Source: Loktanella sp. Alg231-35 (GTDB lineage Bacteria > Pseudomonadota > Alphaproteobacteria > Rhodobacterales > Rhodobacteraceae). From it: DNA of 64,000 nt. The stretch is from NCBI RefSeq assembly GCF_900143545.1, contig NZ_FREV01000003.1:124001-188000 (forward strand). Reading direction: 5' to 3'. Made by a program: the position numbers and the translations under genes. Positions 40,056 to 50,423 of this stretch are shown here, one piece after another. The first letter of the stretch is position 1. Each line of letters opens with the position of its first letter. The notes beneath the pieces were generated by a model. That model did not search any database and had not been told where the DNA came from. It was given only the letters and a program-made list of their open reading frames with translations.

Positions 40056-40058
40056 CGG

Positions 40059-40400
40059 TTAAACCTGCTCTACGGCGACTTTGTCAGAGTAGAAGGCAAG
40101 GTGATCTTTGATCGCGGCCACACCCTCCAAGGGGCGTTCATAAGACCAGGCGGCATTGGCCAGTGGCCCGCTTTTGGCGACAATCGTGAAATAGCTCGCC
40201 TCACCTTTGTATGGGCAGGTTGAGGTCGTATCGGTCGGCTCAAGAAACGCCATGGCAAGGTCCGCGCGGGGGAAATAGATGACCGGCGGGTAATCCCCTT
40301 CGGCCAGTTCCAGCGCATTGGTGCTTTCACCCAGCACAGCGCCTGCGGCCCGGACAACCCATGTGCCTGTCGCAGGGCGGATTTTGATATGGTCGGCCAT
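40059..40400 (-). CDS. DUF427 family protein
   Basis: The 113-residue protein starts MADHIKIRPATGTWVVR and contains YPPVIYFPRADLAMAFL and STCPYKGEASYFTI, the pattern of DUF427, a small beta-rich cytoplasmic family of unknown reaction. ATG 40400 fits the family start; nine further codons are open upstream. It sits between ClC and aminopeptidase P and is likely transcribed alone or after the latter. Confidence 0.85.
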   Translation of the reverse strand: MADHIKIRPATGTWVVRAAGAVLGESTNALELAEGDYPPVIYFPRADLAMAFLEPTDTTSTCPYKGEASYFTIVAKSGPLANAAWSYERPLEGVAAIKDHLAFYSDKVAVEQV

Positions 40401-40472
40401 GGTCGTGTTCCTCACTTCTGGCGGCATGCCGCGGGTTAGGCGATCCTAGGCGCTGTCAATGACGGTCTTAAG

Positions 40473-42257
40473 TCACAGCGGCGCGCAGGTGGCGGTCAGC
40501 CAATCGCGGGTCTTTGCATCCAATCGGGACGCAAGAAGCGCCAATGTATCGGCATGATACCCATCAATCCAGTCCCGTTCTGCCTGTGTTAGCAGGTCGG
40601 TATCAATAAGCCGACGGTCGAAGGGCACATAGGTCAGCGTGTCAAACGCCAACATCGCGCGCTCATCCGCGCCGGACAGGGCCGGCGCGTCAACCACCAC
40701 AATCAGATTTTCGATGCGAATGCCAAAGGCCCCTTCGCGGTAGTAACCCGGTTCATTGGACAGGATCATACCCGCCTGCAGGGCGGTGTCAGAGCGTCGC
40801 GATATCCCCTGCGGGCCTTCATGCACGCTCAGATAGCTGCCAACGCCATGCCCTGTGCCGTGGTCATAGTCCTGACCCGCCAACCAAAGCGGGGCACGTG
40901 CCAGCGCATCCAGATGCTGACCACCCACGCCATTTGGAAAGCGGATGCGGCTGACCGCGATCATGCCTTGCAAAACGCGGGTGTAACAGGCGCGGTGCTC
41001 GGCTGTGGGCACGCCAATGGCCATGGTTCGCGTGATGTCGGTGGTGCCATCGACATACTGTCCGCCGCTGTCCACCAACAGCAATTCCCCCGGTTTGACA
41101 GGACGATTTGTTTCATCACTGACCCGGTAATGGACAATCGCGCCGTGCGGACCGGCCCCGCAGATCGCCTCAAAACTGATGTCGCGCAGAGCGTTGGTCT
41201 GGCGGCGGAAATCTTCAAGCGCGGTGACTACGTCAATTTCGGTCAGCCCACCTTTGGGGGCTTCGGCATCAAGCCAGGCCAGAAAACGGACCATGGCCAC
41301 AGCGTCACGTTCATGGGCGGTCTTCGCGCCCGCTATTTCAGCCGGGTTCTTGAGGGCCTTGGGCAGGATGCAAGGGTCTTTGTCTTTGACGACCTCGCAA
41401 CCGGCATCGAACAAGGCGGTGGCTACGATGTCAGGGCAGGATCGTGCATCGATCAGCACAGCCCCTTTCAGCGCAGTAAGCGCACCCAGAAAACCGCCGA
41501 TATCCTGCACAGCCACATCAGGGCCAAGGTGATCGCGAATATCATCAACCTTGCCAGCCCCGGCAAAAAGATCAACGCGGCCATCGCCGTGCAAGATTGC
41601 AAAGGCCTGCGGTACGGGATTGCGCGCAATATCCGTGCCACGGATGTTCAGCAGCCACGCGATGCTGTCCGGCAGGGTCAGAACGGCTGCTGCCTCTGCC
41701 ATCTCAGCGGCCAGGCGCGCGCGTTTATCGGCATGGCTTTCGCCTGCGTGTTCTGGCGGGTGCGCGGTAAACGGGGCGTCGGGTGGCGCGGGCTGGTCAT
41801 CCCAGATCTCGTCAACGAGGTTCTCGGTAGGGGTCAGCGTAAAGGCATCCAACGTTTTGCGCAGTTCTGCAATCTCGGACAGCGTGTGCAGCCAGGGATC
41901 GTAGGCAAGCACGCCACCTTCGGGGCGCTGTTCTTTCAGCCAATCGGACAGTTTCACCTCGGGCCAATGCACAGGGGTAAACACATCAGCCACCTGCGCA
42001 CGCGCCTGAACACGGTAGCGGCCGTCGATGAAAACGCCGGCAACTTCGGGCAGGATGGCGCAAAACCCTGCTGATCCCGAAAACCCTGTCAGCCACTCCA
42101 GCCGGGCGTCACGCGGGGCGACATATTCGCCTTGATGGGCATCGGCGCGGGGCACAAGAAAGGCATCAAAACCCCGATCAGCCATCACCGCGCGCAATGC
42201 GGTCAATCGTGGTGGCCCTTGTTCTGGGATCGATTGCGCCTCAAACGTCTGAAACAA
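40473..42257 (-). CDS. Xaa-Pro aminopeptidase (M24B)
   Basis: The protein has 594 residues from a TTG at 42257 preceded by AGGGAG at 7 bases; an in-frame ATG at 42290 lacks this. Two creatinase-like N-terminal domains (VPRADAHQGEYVAPRDARL near residue 30) precede the catalytic pita-bread domain with VDSGGQYVDGTTDITRT, GHGVGSYLSVHEGPQG and ILSNEPGYYREGAFGIRIEN, which hold the two-metal ligands. It cleaves N-terminal residues before proline. Length fits the three-domain aminopeptidase P type. Confidence 0.92.
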   Translation of the reverse strand: MFQTFEAQSIPEQGPPRLTALRAVMADRGFDAFLVPRADAHQGEYVAPRDARLEWLTGFSGSAGFCAILPEVAGVFIDGRYRVQARAQVADVFTPVHWPEVKLSDWLKEQRPEGGVLAYDPWLHTLSEIAELRKTLDAFTLTPTENLVDEIWDDQPAPPDAPFTAHPPEHAGESHADKRARLAAEMAEAAAVLTLPDSIAWLLNIRGTDIARNPVPQAFAILHGDGRVDLFAGAGKVDDIRDHLGPDVAVQDIGGFLGALTALKGAVLIDARSCPDIVATALFDAGCEVVKDKDPCILPKALKNPAEIAGAKTAHERDAVAMVRFLAWLDAEAPKGGLTEIDVVTALEDFRRQTNALRDISFEAICGAGPHGAIVHYRVSDETNRPVKPGELLLVDSGGQYVDGTTDITRTMAIGVPTAEHRACYTRVLQGMIAVSRIRFPNGVGGQHLDALARAPLWLAGQDYDHGTGHGVGSYLSVHEGPQGISRRSDTALQAGMILSNEPGYYREGAFGIRIENLIVVVDAPALSGADERAMLAFDTLTYVPFDRRLIDTDLLTQAERDWIDGYHADTLALLASRLDAKTRDWLTATCAPL

Positions 42258-42332
42258 ATGAAAACTCCCTGACTTTCTATGTCCAATCAAACTTTGGCTG
42301 GAAGCATCGGACCGATGCCGTAACGCCCAAGT

Positions 42333-44213
42333 TTAACCTGCCTTGCGCATCCCCATCACACGGGCCCGCTTGCGCGGATCGCTGTCAAAAAGGCTGGCCA
42401 GTTGTTCGGTCATTGCCCCGGCCAATTGTTCTACATCTGTAATCGTCACCGCACGCTCATAATAACGTGTCACATCATGGCCGATCCCAATCGCCACCAG
42501 CTCAACCGCTTTGCGCTTTTCAACCATGGCAATCACATCGCGCAGGTGCTTTTCAAGATAGTTGGCAGGGTTCACCGATAAGGTAGAATCGTCGACCGGC
42601 GCGCCGTCCGAAATTACCATTAGCACCTTGCGTTGTTCTTGCCGTGCCGCCATGCGGCGGTGCGCCCATTCCAGCGCCTCTCCGTCGATGTTTTCCTTGA
42701 GCAGGCCTTCTTTCATCATCAACCCCAGATTGGGGCGGGTGCGCCGCCATGGGGCGTCGGCTGATTTATAGACGATATGGCGCAGATCGTTCAGGCGGCC
42801 CGGCGTGGGCTCTCGGCCTGCCGCCAGCCATTTCTCACGCGATTGGCCGCCTTTCCAAGCTTTGGTGGTAAAGCCCAGAATTTCGACCTTCACATCACAG
42901 CGTTCTAACGTGCGCGCCATGACATCGGCACAAATCGCCGCAATAGAGATCGGTCGCCCACGCATGGAGCCGGAGTTGTCCAACAGAAGGGTCACAACCG
43001 TGTCGCGGAAATCGGTGTCTTTCTCGACCTTGAAGGACAGCGGAGTGGTGGGCGATGCGACGATCCGGGCCAGACGGCCAGCGTCCAGAATTCCCTCTTC
43101 GCGGTCAAACTCCCATGACCGGTTCTGCTGGGCTTGTAGGCGGCGCTGCAATTTGTTGGCCAGTCGCGACACCGCCCCTTTGAGCGGCTCAAGCTGCTGA
43201 TCGAGGTAGGCGCGCAGCCGTTCCAGCTCAACCGGTTCGGCCAGATCTTCGGCAGAAATCTCTTCATCAAAATCGGTGATGAAGACGCGATAATCAGGAT
43301 CAGCATCCGAGACAGGTTGCGGGGCAGGCGGCTCTAGTGGGGCTTCGCCTTCGGGCATTTCTGCCTCTTCGCCCATTTCGGTGTCGGCCTGATCGTCCAT
43401 ACTGACCTGAGCCTGACTGGCGTCTTGGCTGTCTTCCTGACTTTGTTCGGGCGCGCCTTCGGCTTCTTCGCCGTCGCTGTCATCCTCGCCAGTGCTATCG
43501 GGTTCTTCCTGATCGTCGTCGCTGCCCTCTTCGGCCTCGTCTTCCTGATCATCATCAAGGCTGTCAGGGTCATCGCCCAGCTGATCGCCATAACCCATGT
43601 CGCTGATCAACTGGCGTGCGAATTTGGCAAAGGCCTGTTGATCGTTCAGCGTGTCTTCTAGGTTTTCGAGCGTGCCACCGCAGTGGTCCTCGATAAACCC
43701 GCGCCACAGCTCCATGACGTTCTCGGCCCCTTTGGGCAGATCACGGCCCGTGGCCAGATGGCGGATAAGATAACCCGCAGCAACAGCCAAAGGCGCGTCT
43801 GAGGCTTGTGTGATTTGGTCATAGCCCTTGCGCAGCGCCTCGGTCCCGATCTTGGCGTCGATATTGCCTGCGGTGCCGGGCATGTATTCCGCGCCTACGG
43901 CCTCGATTCGGGCGGTTTCCATCGCCTCATATAGGTCCTGTGCCATCTGGCCTTGCGGCATGTAGCGGGCAGATACCTTGGGGTCGTGAAATTTGTGGCG
44001 CAAGGCAAAGGCATCTGCCGTACCGCGCGCCAGCAACACCTCATCGCGGGTCATCCGGCGCGACACCTGCGGCAGACGGATCGTGTCTGCGGTCTGGCCT
44101 GCGGGATCAACAGAATAGGTGACCGCCAATTCGGGGTCATCCGCCATAACTTTGGTCGCCTCGGCCAACGCCTTTTTGAACGGGTCGGCTGGGTTATCTG
44201 ATGGCTTGTTCAT
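42333..44213 (-). CDS. cobT: Aerobic cobaltochelatase subunit CobT
   Basis: The protein has 626 residues. The N-terminal half is helical, residues about 210-310 are extremely acidic ([20 protein letters not shown] and similar), and the C-terminal third is a von Willebrand A domain with the MIDAS motif [11 protein letters not shown] near 420 and [10 protein letters not shown] near 535. CobT and the AAA+ CobS drive cobalt insertion by CobN in aerobic cobalamin synthesis. CobN is not in the window. It lies downstream of cobS with one unknown gene between. Confidence 0.93.
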   Translation of the reverse strand: MNKPSDNPADPFKKALAEATKVMADDPELAVTYSVDPAGQTADTIRLPQVSRRMTRDEVLLARGTADAFALRHKFHDPKVSARYMPQGQMAQDLYEAMETARIEAVGAEYMPGTAGNIDAKIGTEALRKGYDQITQASDAPLAVAAGYLIRHLATGRDLPKGAENVMELWRGFIEDHCGGTLENLEDTLNDQQAFAKFARQLISDMGYGDQLGDDPDSLDDDQEDEAEEGSDDDQEEPDSTGEDDSDGEEAEGAPEQSQEDSQDASQAQVSMDDQADTEMGEEAEMPEGEAPLEPPAPQPVSDADPDYRVFITDFDEEISAEDLAEPVELERLRAYLDQQLEPLKGAVSRLANKLQRRLQAQQNRSWEFDREEGILDAGRLARIVASPTTPLSFKVEKDTDFRDTVVTLLLDNSGSMRGRPISIAAICADVMARTLERCDVKVEILGFTTKAWKGGQSREKWLAAGREPTPGRLNDLRHIVYKSADAPWRRTRPNLGLMMKEGLLKENIDGEALEWAHRRMAARQEQRKVLMVISDGAPVDDSTLSVNPANYLEKHLRDVIAMVEKRKAVELVAIGIGHDVTRYYERAVTITDVEQLAGAMTEQLASLFDSDPRKRARVMGMRKAG

Positions 44214-44276
44214 CTGCGGGTCCTTTGCATGATGTGCAAACTAGAACCCACAGGCGATATTGACCAGTGCTGACGG

Positions 44277-44642
44277 TTATTCTTCGACCAATTCAGGGGC
44301 TTCAAATGTGACGCCCAGATCGGGTGAGATGTTGAAAGGCTCGCCCGCAAGTTCATGGAGCGTGACAAGATCGGCGGCACCGGGCAAAAGCTGACCAGAG
44401 TCGTCCACAAACGCGATGCGGGGCCGATATATTTTGCCGCCCAATCGGATCTCACCTTCGTCAAAGAGATAGGCAAGCTCTGTCACGATACCCTCGACAT
44501 TCGCCTTGGCGATGTCTTCGCCCATGTTTTCGGCAAAAAGCGGCAAAAGCGCATGGGCAATCAGAGAGGCGGCTGTTTCAGCCAGATCCTGATGGCTGAC
44601 GACATAGTCGTCGGGCAACTGCGTTGCGACGTTCATTTTCAT
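44277..44642 (-). CDS. Unknown protein between cobS and cobT
   Basis: The product is 121 residues from ATG 44642, which has GGAG 6 bases upstream. It is acidic and soluble, with a helical first half (QDLAETAASLIAHALLPLFA) and a second half rich in short strands (EIRLGGKIYRPRIAFVDDSG). No membrane segment or known motif is seen. Its place within the cobS-cobT unit suggests co-expression, but there is no direct evidence of a cobalamin role. Confidence 0.7.
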   Translation of the reverse strand: MKMNVATQLPDDYVVSHQDLAETAASLIAHALLPLFAENMGEDIAKANVEGIVTELAYLFDEGEIRLGGKIYRPRIAFVDDSGQLLPGAADLVTLHELAGEPFNISPDLGVTFEAPELVEE

Positions 44643-44780
44643 GGTGGACTCCGATGCTCCCTCTCTGGTTGCGGACATCATTACCAGAAAACGGACCGGA
44701 ATGTGGCGAATCCCAGAAAAATTGCGAACAATGCGATTTTTCTTGCGCGATTGTGCAGTGAAACCGCTGCGAGGGCGCGG

Positions 44781-45767
44781 TTATCCGAGACTCAGGCTCG
44801 CCGCACTTTCTGGCAGCTCTTCGTCAAAGCACCGCTGATAGAATTCCGCCACTGTCTGACGCTCAAGCTCATCACATTTGTTCAGGAACGACAGCCGGAA
44901 GGCATAGCCCACATCTTGGAAGATGCGCGCATTTTCGGCCCAGGCCAGTACCGTCCGTGGTGACATGACAGTGGACAGATCGCCGTTCATGAATGCGGTC
45001 CGGGTCAGGTCCGCGACGGTAACCATCTGGCTAATCTTCTTGCGCCCGTCTGCGGTGTTAAAGTGCGGTGACTTGGACAGGATGATCGCGGTTTCTGCAT
45101 CATGGCTGAGGTAATTCAACGTCGCCACCAGCGACCAGCGGTCCATCTGCGCTTGGTTGATCTGCTGCGTGCCGTGATAAAGGCCGGTTGTGTCGCCCAA
45201 ACCTACAGTGTTGGCAGTGGCGAACAGGCGGAAGTAAGGGTTTGGCGTGATGATCTCGTTTTGATCCATCAGCGTCAGCTTACCATCGGTCTCTAGCACG
45301 CGCTGGATCACGAACATTACGTCAGCGCGGCCTGCATCATATTCGTCAAAGACAATCGCAACCGGATTGCGCAGCGCCCATGGCAGGATGCCTTCGTGGA
45401 ATTCGGTGACCTGCACGCCGTCGCGCAGTTTGATCGCGTCCTTACCGATCAGATCAATCCGGGAAATGTGGCTATCAAGGTTCACACGCACCGCAGGCCA
45501 GTTCAAACGCGCTGCCACCTGTTCAATGTGGGTCGACTTACCCGTACCGTGGTAGCCTTGGATCATCACACGGCGGTTGTAGCCAAAACCGGCAAGGATG
45601 GCCAAAGTCGTGTCGGGGTCAAACTTATAGGTGCTGTCAATCTCGGGCACACGATCGCCACGCTCGGCAAAGCCTTTGATCTTCATGTCACTATCGATGC
45701 CAAAGACCTCACGCACCGAGATATCCTCGGTTGGTTTCGCTTGCATGTCAGTCATACCGTCCGCCAT
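44781..45767 (-). CDS. cobS: Aerobic cobaltochelatase AAA+ subunit CobS
   Basis: The AAA+ ATPase has 328 residues from ATG 45767. Its N-terminal segment [18 protein letters not shown] is typical of CobS. Walker A is [14 protein letters not shown] near residue 80, Walker [16 protein letters not shown] near 140, and sensor motifs follow ([19 protein letters not shown]). It forms a chaperone-like ring with CobT. Several Met codons compete; 45767 was chosen for an AAGG 9 bases upstream. MsrB is divergent. Confidence 0.93.
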   Translation of the reverse strand: MADGMTDMQAKPTEDISVREVFGIDSDMKIKGFAERGDRVPEIDSTYKFDPDTTLAILAGFGYNRRVMIQGYHGTGKSTHIEQVAARLNWPAVRVNLDSHISRIDLIGKDAIKLRDGVQVTEFHEGILPWALRNPVAIVFDEYDAGRADVMFVIQRVLETDGKLTLMDQNEIITPNPYFRLFATANTVGLGDTTGLYHGTQQINQAQMDRWSLVATLNYLSHDAETAIILSKSPHFNTADGRKKISQMVTVADLTRTAFMNGDLSTVMSPRTVLAWAENARIFQDVGYAFRLSFLNKCDELERQTVAEFYQRCFDEELPESAASLSLG

Positions 45768-45966
45768 CTTTGAATGCCTTTGCACTTGCACGTTTCATCT
45801 TGCGCCCGAAATGCAACATAAACCTCATGGCTGCAAGGGAAAGGGCGTAATTCGCGACCTGTTAACGCGATATGACAGATGATCACATGCGCGTGGTTTT
45901 GCGCTGTATCGCTAGGCGGCAGCGCGCATGGGCTGGTATATCGGGGCAAATACAAAGGATTGACCG

Positions 45967-46425
45967 ATGATGAACCGCCGCACATTCACCCTTACGGCAC
46001 TGGCCAGTGCCGCAGCTCCGGCCGCCCTGCAGGCCCAACAGTTTGAGATCACCCGCACCGACGCCGAATGGCGCGCGATGTTGACGGATGCCCAGTACCG
46101 CGTGATGCGCAATGAAGGGACCGAGCGTGCGGGTAGTTCGCCCTTGGACAAGAACTATGCCGAGGGCACGTATTTTTGCCGGGGCTGTGATCTGGCGCTG
46201 TATCCATCTGCAACGAAGTACGACAGCGGCACAGGCTGGCCCAGTTTCTATGACAATCTGCCCGGTGCAATCGGCACCAAACCTGACCGCATATTGCTGC
46301 GGGTGCGCACCGAAGTGCATTGCCGTCGCTGTGGCAGCCACCTTGGCCACATCTTTGACGATGGCCCGCAACCTACCGGAAAGCGGCACTGCCTGAACGG
46401 TGTCAGCCTCGTATTTCGGGCCTAA
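45967..46425 (+). CDS. msrB: Exported peptide-methionine (R)-S-oxide reductase MsrB
   Basis: The 152-residue product has a Tat-type leader, MMNRRTFTLTALASAAAPA with cleavage likely after ALQA (about residue 23). The MsrB domain follows: zinc cysteines in YFCRGCD and VHCRRCGSH, GTGWPSFYD, and the catalytic cysteine in KRHCLNGVSL. It reduces methionine-R-sulfoxide in proteins, here in the periplasm. AAAGGA precedes the start. No partner methionine reductase or thioredoxin-like gene is adjacent. Confidence 0.9.
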   Translation: MMNRRTFTLTALASAAAPAALQAQQFEITRTDAEWRAMLTDAQYRVMRNEGTERAGSSPLDKNYAEGTYFCRGCDLALYPSATKYDSGTGWPSFYDNLPGAIGTKPDRILLRVRTEVHCRRCGSHLGHIFDDGPQPTGKRHCLNGVSLVFRA

Positions 46426-46748
46426 ACGGTTTTTGGGCACCACATTTATGCCTTAAAGCGATTCCTTTTGGGGGTCGTTTTGAGGGGTATCTGGGGTTGT
46501 GCATCGCAAAGTTGTTGACCAGTAGCGACTGCAACGGGCGCGCGACACGCGAATTTATCATAAGTAACAAGCATTTATTGCATGCGTTCTTGCATAGGCG
46601 ATTTTTTGCCGGTTTTTGCTTGTGAGGGCCCGAGCAATGTGGCAAATTTATGCCACTGAAGTTGATTGCCGCTGTGACGTTTGGCACAGAACCTCGCGAT
46701 CAATGTGTGTAAACGTTGTGAAATTAGTGAGTATTGGGGGCATCAAAG
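46426..46748. other. Gene-free interval with a GTGGCA palindrome
   Basis: I find no gene in these 320 bases. The clearest structure is the palindrome GTGGCA-AATTTA-TGCCAC at 46639-46656, about 90 bases before the next gene, which could be an operator. TTGCATGCGTTCTTGCATAGG-like repeats of TTGCAT occur at about 46575-46600. Four T-rich patches exist but no clear terminator stem was found for msrB. Confidence 0.4.
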
Positions 46749-47291
46749 ATGCTGGATCGTTTTCTCAAGGCCTTATATCTGACGCGTGGCGAAAAGTCAG
46801 TTGCGCTTGCCTACGCCGCCGTTATCGCAATGTCCGCCGGGATCAGCGTTTTGATCATGACCGGCATCGAAGGACCCGCCGCACTGGGCGCCGAACGATC
46901 ACTTTATGTCTTCTGGGTGATCTTCTCTGGCGCGATTGGCGGGGGTGTCGCACTGTTAGCGGCGCGCGGCTGGATGGGTAATGCTGGCGTGCTTGGTTTT
47001 GCACGCGCCTTTGTGGGGGCTATCGCAGTTGCCTTCCTTGCATCGCTGATCGCAGGCACGATGATCTTTCCGCTTTATGGTACGTTCTACGCGCCAGTCA
47101 TCCTGCTAACTGAAGTTATTGCTAAGCCTTGGTTGGGCATCGCATGGTTCGCCATTCTGATTGGCGCACACTACATGATGACAGCGATCACCGAAGAGCG
47201 CGCCCTAGGTTATAGCCGCGCAGCAAGCCACCGCCCTGCGACGTCACGGCTAAGCACATTGTCACGCGCGCAGCTGTATCACCGCAAGTAA
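46749..47291 (+). CDS. Membrane protein of unknown function
   Basis: The product has 180 residues and four hydrophobic segments (about residues 22-41, 53-72, 84-111 and 120-145), followed by a basic C-terminal tail (SHRPATSRLSTLSRAQLYHRK). The N-terminus MLDRFLKALYLTRGEK is cytoplasmic-like. I do not recognise a family. A palindromic operator-like sequence lies about 90 bases upstream. A hairpin downstream separates it from the convergent J-domain gene. Confidence 0.75.
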   Translation: MLDRFLKALYLTRGEKSVALAYAAVIAMSAGISVLIMTGIEGPAALGAERSLYVFWVIFSGAIGGGVALLAARGWMGNAGVLGFARAFVGAIAVAFLASLIAGTMIFPLYGTFYAPVILLTEVIAKPWLGIAWFAILIGAHYMMTAITEERALGYSRAASHRPATSRLSTLSRAQLYHRK

Positions 47292-47317
47292 TCAGTAATC
47301 TGTCAATGATGTGTTGG

Positions 47318-47344
47318 TTAAGCCGAGCAATTTGCCCGGCTTAA
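47318..47344. terminator. Bidirectional hairpin between convergent genes
   Basis: TTAAGCCG-A-GCA-ATT-TGC-C-CGGCTTAA makes an 8+3 bp stem. It lies between the convergent membrane-protein and J-domain genes, and its right end supplies the TAA stop of the latter (47341-47343). No T-run of note follows on either side, so the terminator role is probable rather than certain. Confidence 0.5.
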
Positions 47345-47976
47345 TCTTTGTCGCGAAAGTTTCTGCTGACCTTGATCTGATCCCAGGCCCAGACAACCTC
47401 TGACAATTGTTCTTCCTGACTGCGGTCGCCGCCGTTCATGTCCGGGTGCAGTACCTTGATCAAAGCCTTGTATGCCTTGCGGATTTCCTGCTTTGACATG
47501 TTGTCTTTGGCATCCAAAATTTCGACAGCGCGCCGTTCGGTCGGGGGCAGTTTGCGGCCCCGTGCCGCACCGCGGCCCGGATTCTGAGTCGCATTTTCAC
47601 CCAAAACCTGATGCGGATCATCAACGCCAAGCCGTGCCCATGCCCGTTCTTCGGTGCTGCGCTTGAAAGACTTGGTAGGGCGTTCCCAGACGCGATCACT
47701 GTCCATTTGTGCGGCCAGTTCGGCCTCTGAGGTGCTATCGAAGAAGTTCCATTTCAGATTGTACTCGCGCACGTGCTGCTGGCAGAACCAAAGGAAGTCA
47801 TCCAGCACATCAGGCGATTTTGGCGCACGGTACTTGCCCGCCTCTTGGCACCCCTCATGGTCACAAACTCGGGTCGAGGTTTCGGATGCACCCGACATCC
47901 CGCGCCGACCGCGCGGGTTCTTTTTCTTGGAACTCGACACAGACATGTCAAAACCAAATGGATCATCTTTCTTCAT
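47341..47976 (-). CDS. J-domain (DnaJ-like) protein
   Basis: The protein has 211 residues from ATG 47976. Its N-terminal part is basic, with VCDHEGCQEAGKYRAPKSPD and FLWFCQQHVREYN, a cysteine-containing module typical of this alphaproteobacterial group. The J-domain is at the C-terminus (about 150-208), with the essential HPD in KALIKVLHPDMNGGD. Such co-chaperones stimulate DnaK-type ATPases; the client is unknown. bolA is divergent with the start regions close together. Confidence 0.88.
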   Translation of the reverse strand: MKKDDPFGFDMSVSSSKKKNPRGRRGMSGASETSTRVCDHEGCQEAGKYRAPKSPDVLDDFLWFCQQHVREYNLKWNFFDSTSEAELAAQMDSDRVWERPTKSFKRSTEERAWARLGVDDPHQVLGENATQNPGRGAARGRKLPPTERRAVEILDAKDNMSKQEIRKAYKALIKVLHPDMNGGDRSQEEQLSEVVWAWDQIKVSRNFRDKD

Positions 47977-48056
47977 GGTGTGCGTCTCACCTTTTAGACT
48001 CGGAGAGGAGATACTAAACAATGCAGCGAGAGATTGAAGAGGGCAGGAGCAAAATA

Positions 48057-48308
48057 ATGTCGATTGAAGCGGAAATTCGTAATGCTCTCGGTGCGCTTGC
48101 GCCCGAAACGCTGGAGGTGATCAACGAAAGTGCGCTGCACAGCGGTCATGCTGGCGATGATGGGTCAGGCGAAAGCCATTGGCGGATCGTGATCAAGGCC
48201 GCGTCCCTTGATCCGATGTCGCGCATTGCCCGCCACCGCGCGATCCACGCGGCATTGGGTAAGGATATCATTGGGCGCATTCACGCCCTCGCCATCGATA
48301 TCGCTTGA
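48057..48308 (+). CDS. bolA: BolA family protein
   Basis: The 83-residue product starts MSIEAEIRNALGALAPETLEVINES and contains the BolA pattern HSGHAGDDGSGESHWRIVI and SRIARHRAIHAALG. BolA proteins pair with monothiol glutaredoxins in iron and iron-sulfur handling. ATG 48057 has AGGAG 9 bases upstream; an earlier ATG at 48021 would add twelve residues and overlap the divergent J-domain leader. No glutaredoxin gene is adjacent. Confidence 0.88.
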   Translation: MSIEAEIRNALGALAPETLEVINESALHSGHAGDDGSGESHWRIVIKAASLDPMSRIARHRAIHAALGKDIIGRIHALAIDIA

Positions 48309-48365
48309 GGCAGTACGAACGCTATAGCTATTCGGCAGCGACGTCTTTGTCGGATGGTTTGTCCG

Positions 48366-48743
48366 TTACAACTGGTTCCACTTTTCAGGCTTGGGCGCTG
48401 TCACGGGCTTTGGATTGGCCAAAGCTTTTTTCTCGGCAATGCGTTCCTCGCCTGTTTTGGCAGGGGCTGCACTGACGGTCGGTGCGGCAATCACTGGTGC
48501 TGCCTCTTTGGCGGCCTTGGCACGGCGGAACACCAGCATGTTTTGGTAGACGGTCGTCTTGCCCATCAACCCTTCGCGTTGTTCGCAAGGTAGGGTGTCC
48601 GCACGCACATATTCCCAGCCTTTGGCGGCCAGCGTGTTGATCGCGGTCTCCAGCGCATTGGCAAAGCGATCTTCGGACGTCTTGACGCCCTTGGCTTTCA
48701 GTCCACGCGCTGGCGCCGGTATGACCTTGTATTCATATGACAT
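48366..48743 (-). CDS. DUF4177 family protein
   Basis: The 125-residue protein begins MSYEYKVIPAPARG and has LAAKGWEYVRADTLPCEQREG, the DUF4177 core of about 75 residues. The rest is an Ala/Pro/Lys-rich tail (PVIAAPTVSAAPAK) likely to be disordered. Function is unknown. It stands alone between bolA and gatB. Confidence 0.8.
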   Translation of the reverse strand: MSYEYKVIPAPARGLKAKGVKTSEDRFANALETAINTLAAKGWEYVRADTLPCEQREGLMGKTTVYQNMLVFRRAKAAKEAAPVIAAPTVSAAPAKTGEERIAEKKALANPKPVTAPKPEKWNQL

Positions 48744-48831
48744 TGCGTCATCCCTGTTTTCACCCGCAGGCTTTTATCAAATCGCGCGCGGTTAGGCTAT
48801 TGGTAATGCCCCTAGGCGGGTCTGACGGGCG

Positions 48832-50343
48832 TTACAGGCCCAGTTTGCCCGAAACGATCTGATTGACAGCCGCCGGGTTGGCCTTGCCGCCTGTGGCTTT
48901 CATCACTTGCCCAACGAACCAGCCGACCAGTTTGGGATTGGCCTGCGCCTTTTCCACCTGCGCGGGGTTTGCTGCGATGATTTCATCGACTGCTGCCTCA
49001 ATCGCGCCAGTGTCGGTGACCTGCTTCATGCCTTCGGTTGCGACAATCTCGCCGGGATCGCGGCCTGTTGTGTAGCAGATTTCAAAGACGTCCTTGGCGA
49101 TCTTGCCATTGATGTCGCCGGCTTTGATCAACCCGATCAATTCGCCCAATTGGGCGGCAGACACAGGGCTGTCCTCGATGCTGTGGTCTTCTTTCTTGAG
49201 ACGACCAAACAATTCGTTGATCACCCAGTTCGCGGCCAGCTTGCCATCACGGCCTTCGGCAACTTTCTCAAAGTATTCGGCGTTCACAACTTCCGCTGTC
49301 AACACAGAGGCGTCGTAGTCGGACAGGCCAAAGTCGCTGATAAAGCGCGCCTTCTTCTGGTCTGGCAGTTCGGGCAGGGACGCTTTGATGTCATCCACCC
49401 AATCTTGCTCGATCTCCAAGGGCAGCAGGTCAGGATCAGGGAAGTAGCGGTAATCATGCGCCTCTTCCTTGGATCGCATGGACCGCGTTTCGTTCTTGTC
49501 AGGATCGTAAAGGCGGGTTTCCTGCACAACCTCTTGCCCGTCCTCGATCAGGGCGATCTGGCGGCGGGCCTCATAGTCGATCGCCATCTGGATGAACCGC
49601 ATGGAGTTCATGTTCTTGATCTCGCAGCGGGTGCCAAGATGGGCGAAATCCTGCGTTTCCCAGTATTTCTCATAATCGCCGGGCTTGCAGACGGACACGT
49701 TTACGTCTGCGCGCAGGTTGCCGTTCTGCATATTGCCGTCGCAGGTGCCTAGATACCGCAGGATCTGGCGTAGTTTCACGACATAGGCAGCAGCCTCTTC
49801 TGGCCCGCGAATGTCGGGGCGGCTTACGATTTCCATCAGGGCCACGCCGGTGCGGTTGAGATCCACAAACGACATCGTGGGGTCCATGTCATGGATGGAT
49901 TTCCCGGCGTCTTGCTCCAGATGGATACGTTCGATGCGGACATTGCGCGCCTCGCCATTGCCCATCTCGACCAGCACCTCACCTTCGCCAACAATCGGGT
50001 GGTAAAGCTGTGAGATTTGATAGCCTTGCGGCAGGTCAGGGTAGAAATAGTTCTTGCGGTCAAAGGCCGAGAAAAGGTTGATCTGCGCGTTCAGACCCAA
50101 CCCAGTTTTCACCGCTTGAGCGACACAGCCTTCGTTGATCACAGGCAACATGCCCGGCATGCCTGCATCCACGAAAGCTACGTTGCTGTTGGGTTCTGCG
50201 CCGAATTTGGTCGAAGCACCCGAAAACAGTTTGGCACGGGTTGCGACCTGTGCGTGGACCTCAAGGCCAATCACCAGTTCCCAATCGCTGGTGGCGCCGG
50301 CAATGGTTTTGGGGGCGGGGGCGGTATAGGTCAGATCAAGCAT
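48832..50343 (-). CDS. gatB: Asp-tRNA(Asn)/Glu-tRNA(Gln) amidotransferase subunit B
   Basis: The 503-residue product shows GatB signatures: [24 protein letters not shown] near residue 22, [24 protein letters not shown] and [17 protein letters not shown]. The C-terminal YqeY-like tail (about 350-503) contains [11 protein letters not shown]. GatB positions mischarged tRNA for amidation by GatCAB. gatA and gatC are not next to it. It is followed on the same strand by an unrelated upstream acyltransferase gene. Confidence 0.94.
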   Translation of the reverse strand: MLDLTYTAPAPKTIAGATSDWELVIGLEVHAQVATRAKLFSGASTKFGAEPNSNVAFVDAGMPGMLPVINEGCVAQAVKTGLGLNAQINLFSAFDRKNYFYPDLPQGYQISQLYHPIVGEGEVLVEMGNGEARNVRIERIHLEQDAGKSIHDMDPTMSFVDLNRTGVALMEIVSRPDIRGPEEAAAYVVKLRQILRYLGTCDGNMQNGNLRADVNVSVCKPGDYEKYWETQDFAHLGTRCEIKNMNSMRFIQMAIDYEARRQIALIEDGQEVVQETRLYDPDKNETRSMRSKEEAHDYRYFPDPDLLPLEIEQDWVDDIKASLPELPDQKKARFISDFGLSDYDASVLTAEVVNAEYFEKVAEGRDGKLAANWVINELFGRLKKEDHSIEDSPVSAAQLGELIGLIKAGDINGKIAKDVFEICYTTGRDPGEIVATEGMKQVTDTGAIEAAVDEIIAANPAQVEKAQANPKLVGWFVGQVMKATGGKANPAAVNQIVSGKLGL

Positions 50344-50423
50344 GGGCGCACGTCCTTTGGGCAGGTGTCGTCCGGGGTGTAAAAGAACGCGCTGCCAGCT
50401 TCAAGAGAACAAGCGTGATCAGA

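Noticed and set aside
40821..42074. 417-codon open frame antisense to the aminopeptidase P gene
   Set aside because: It lies wholly inside a well-supported M24 gene and shows no motif or ribosome site.
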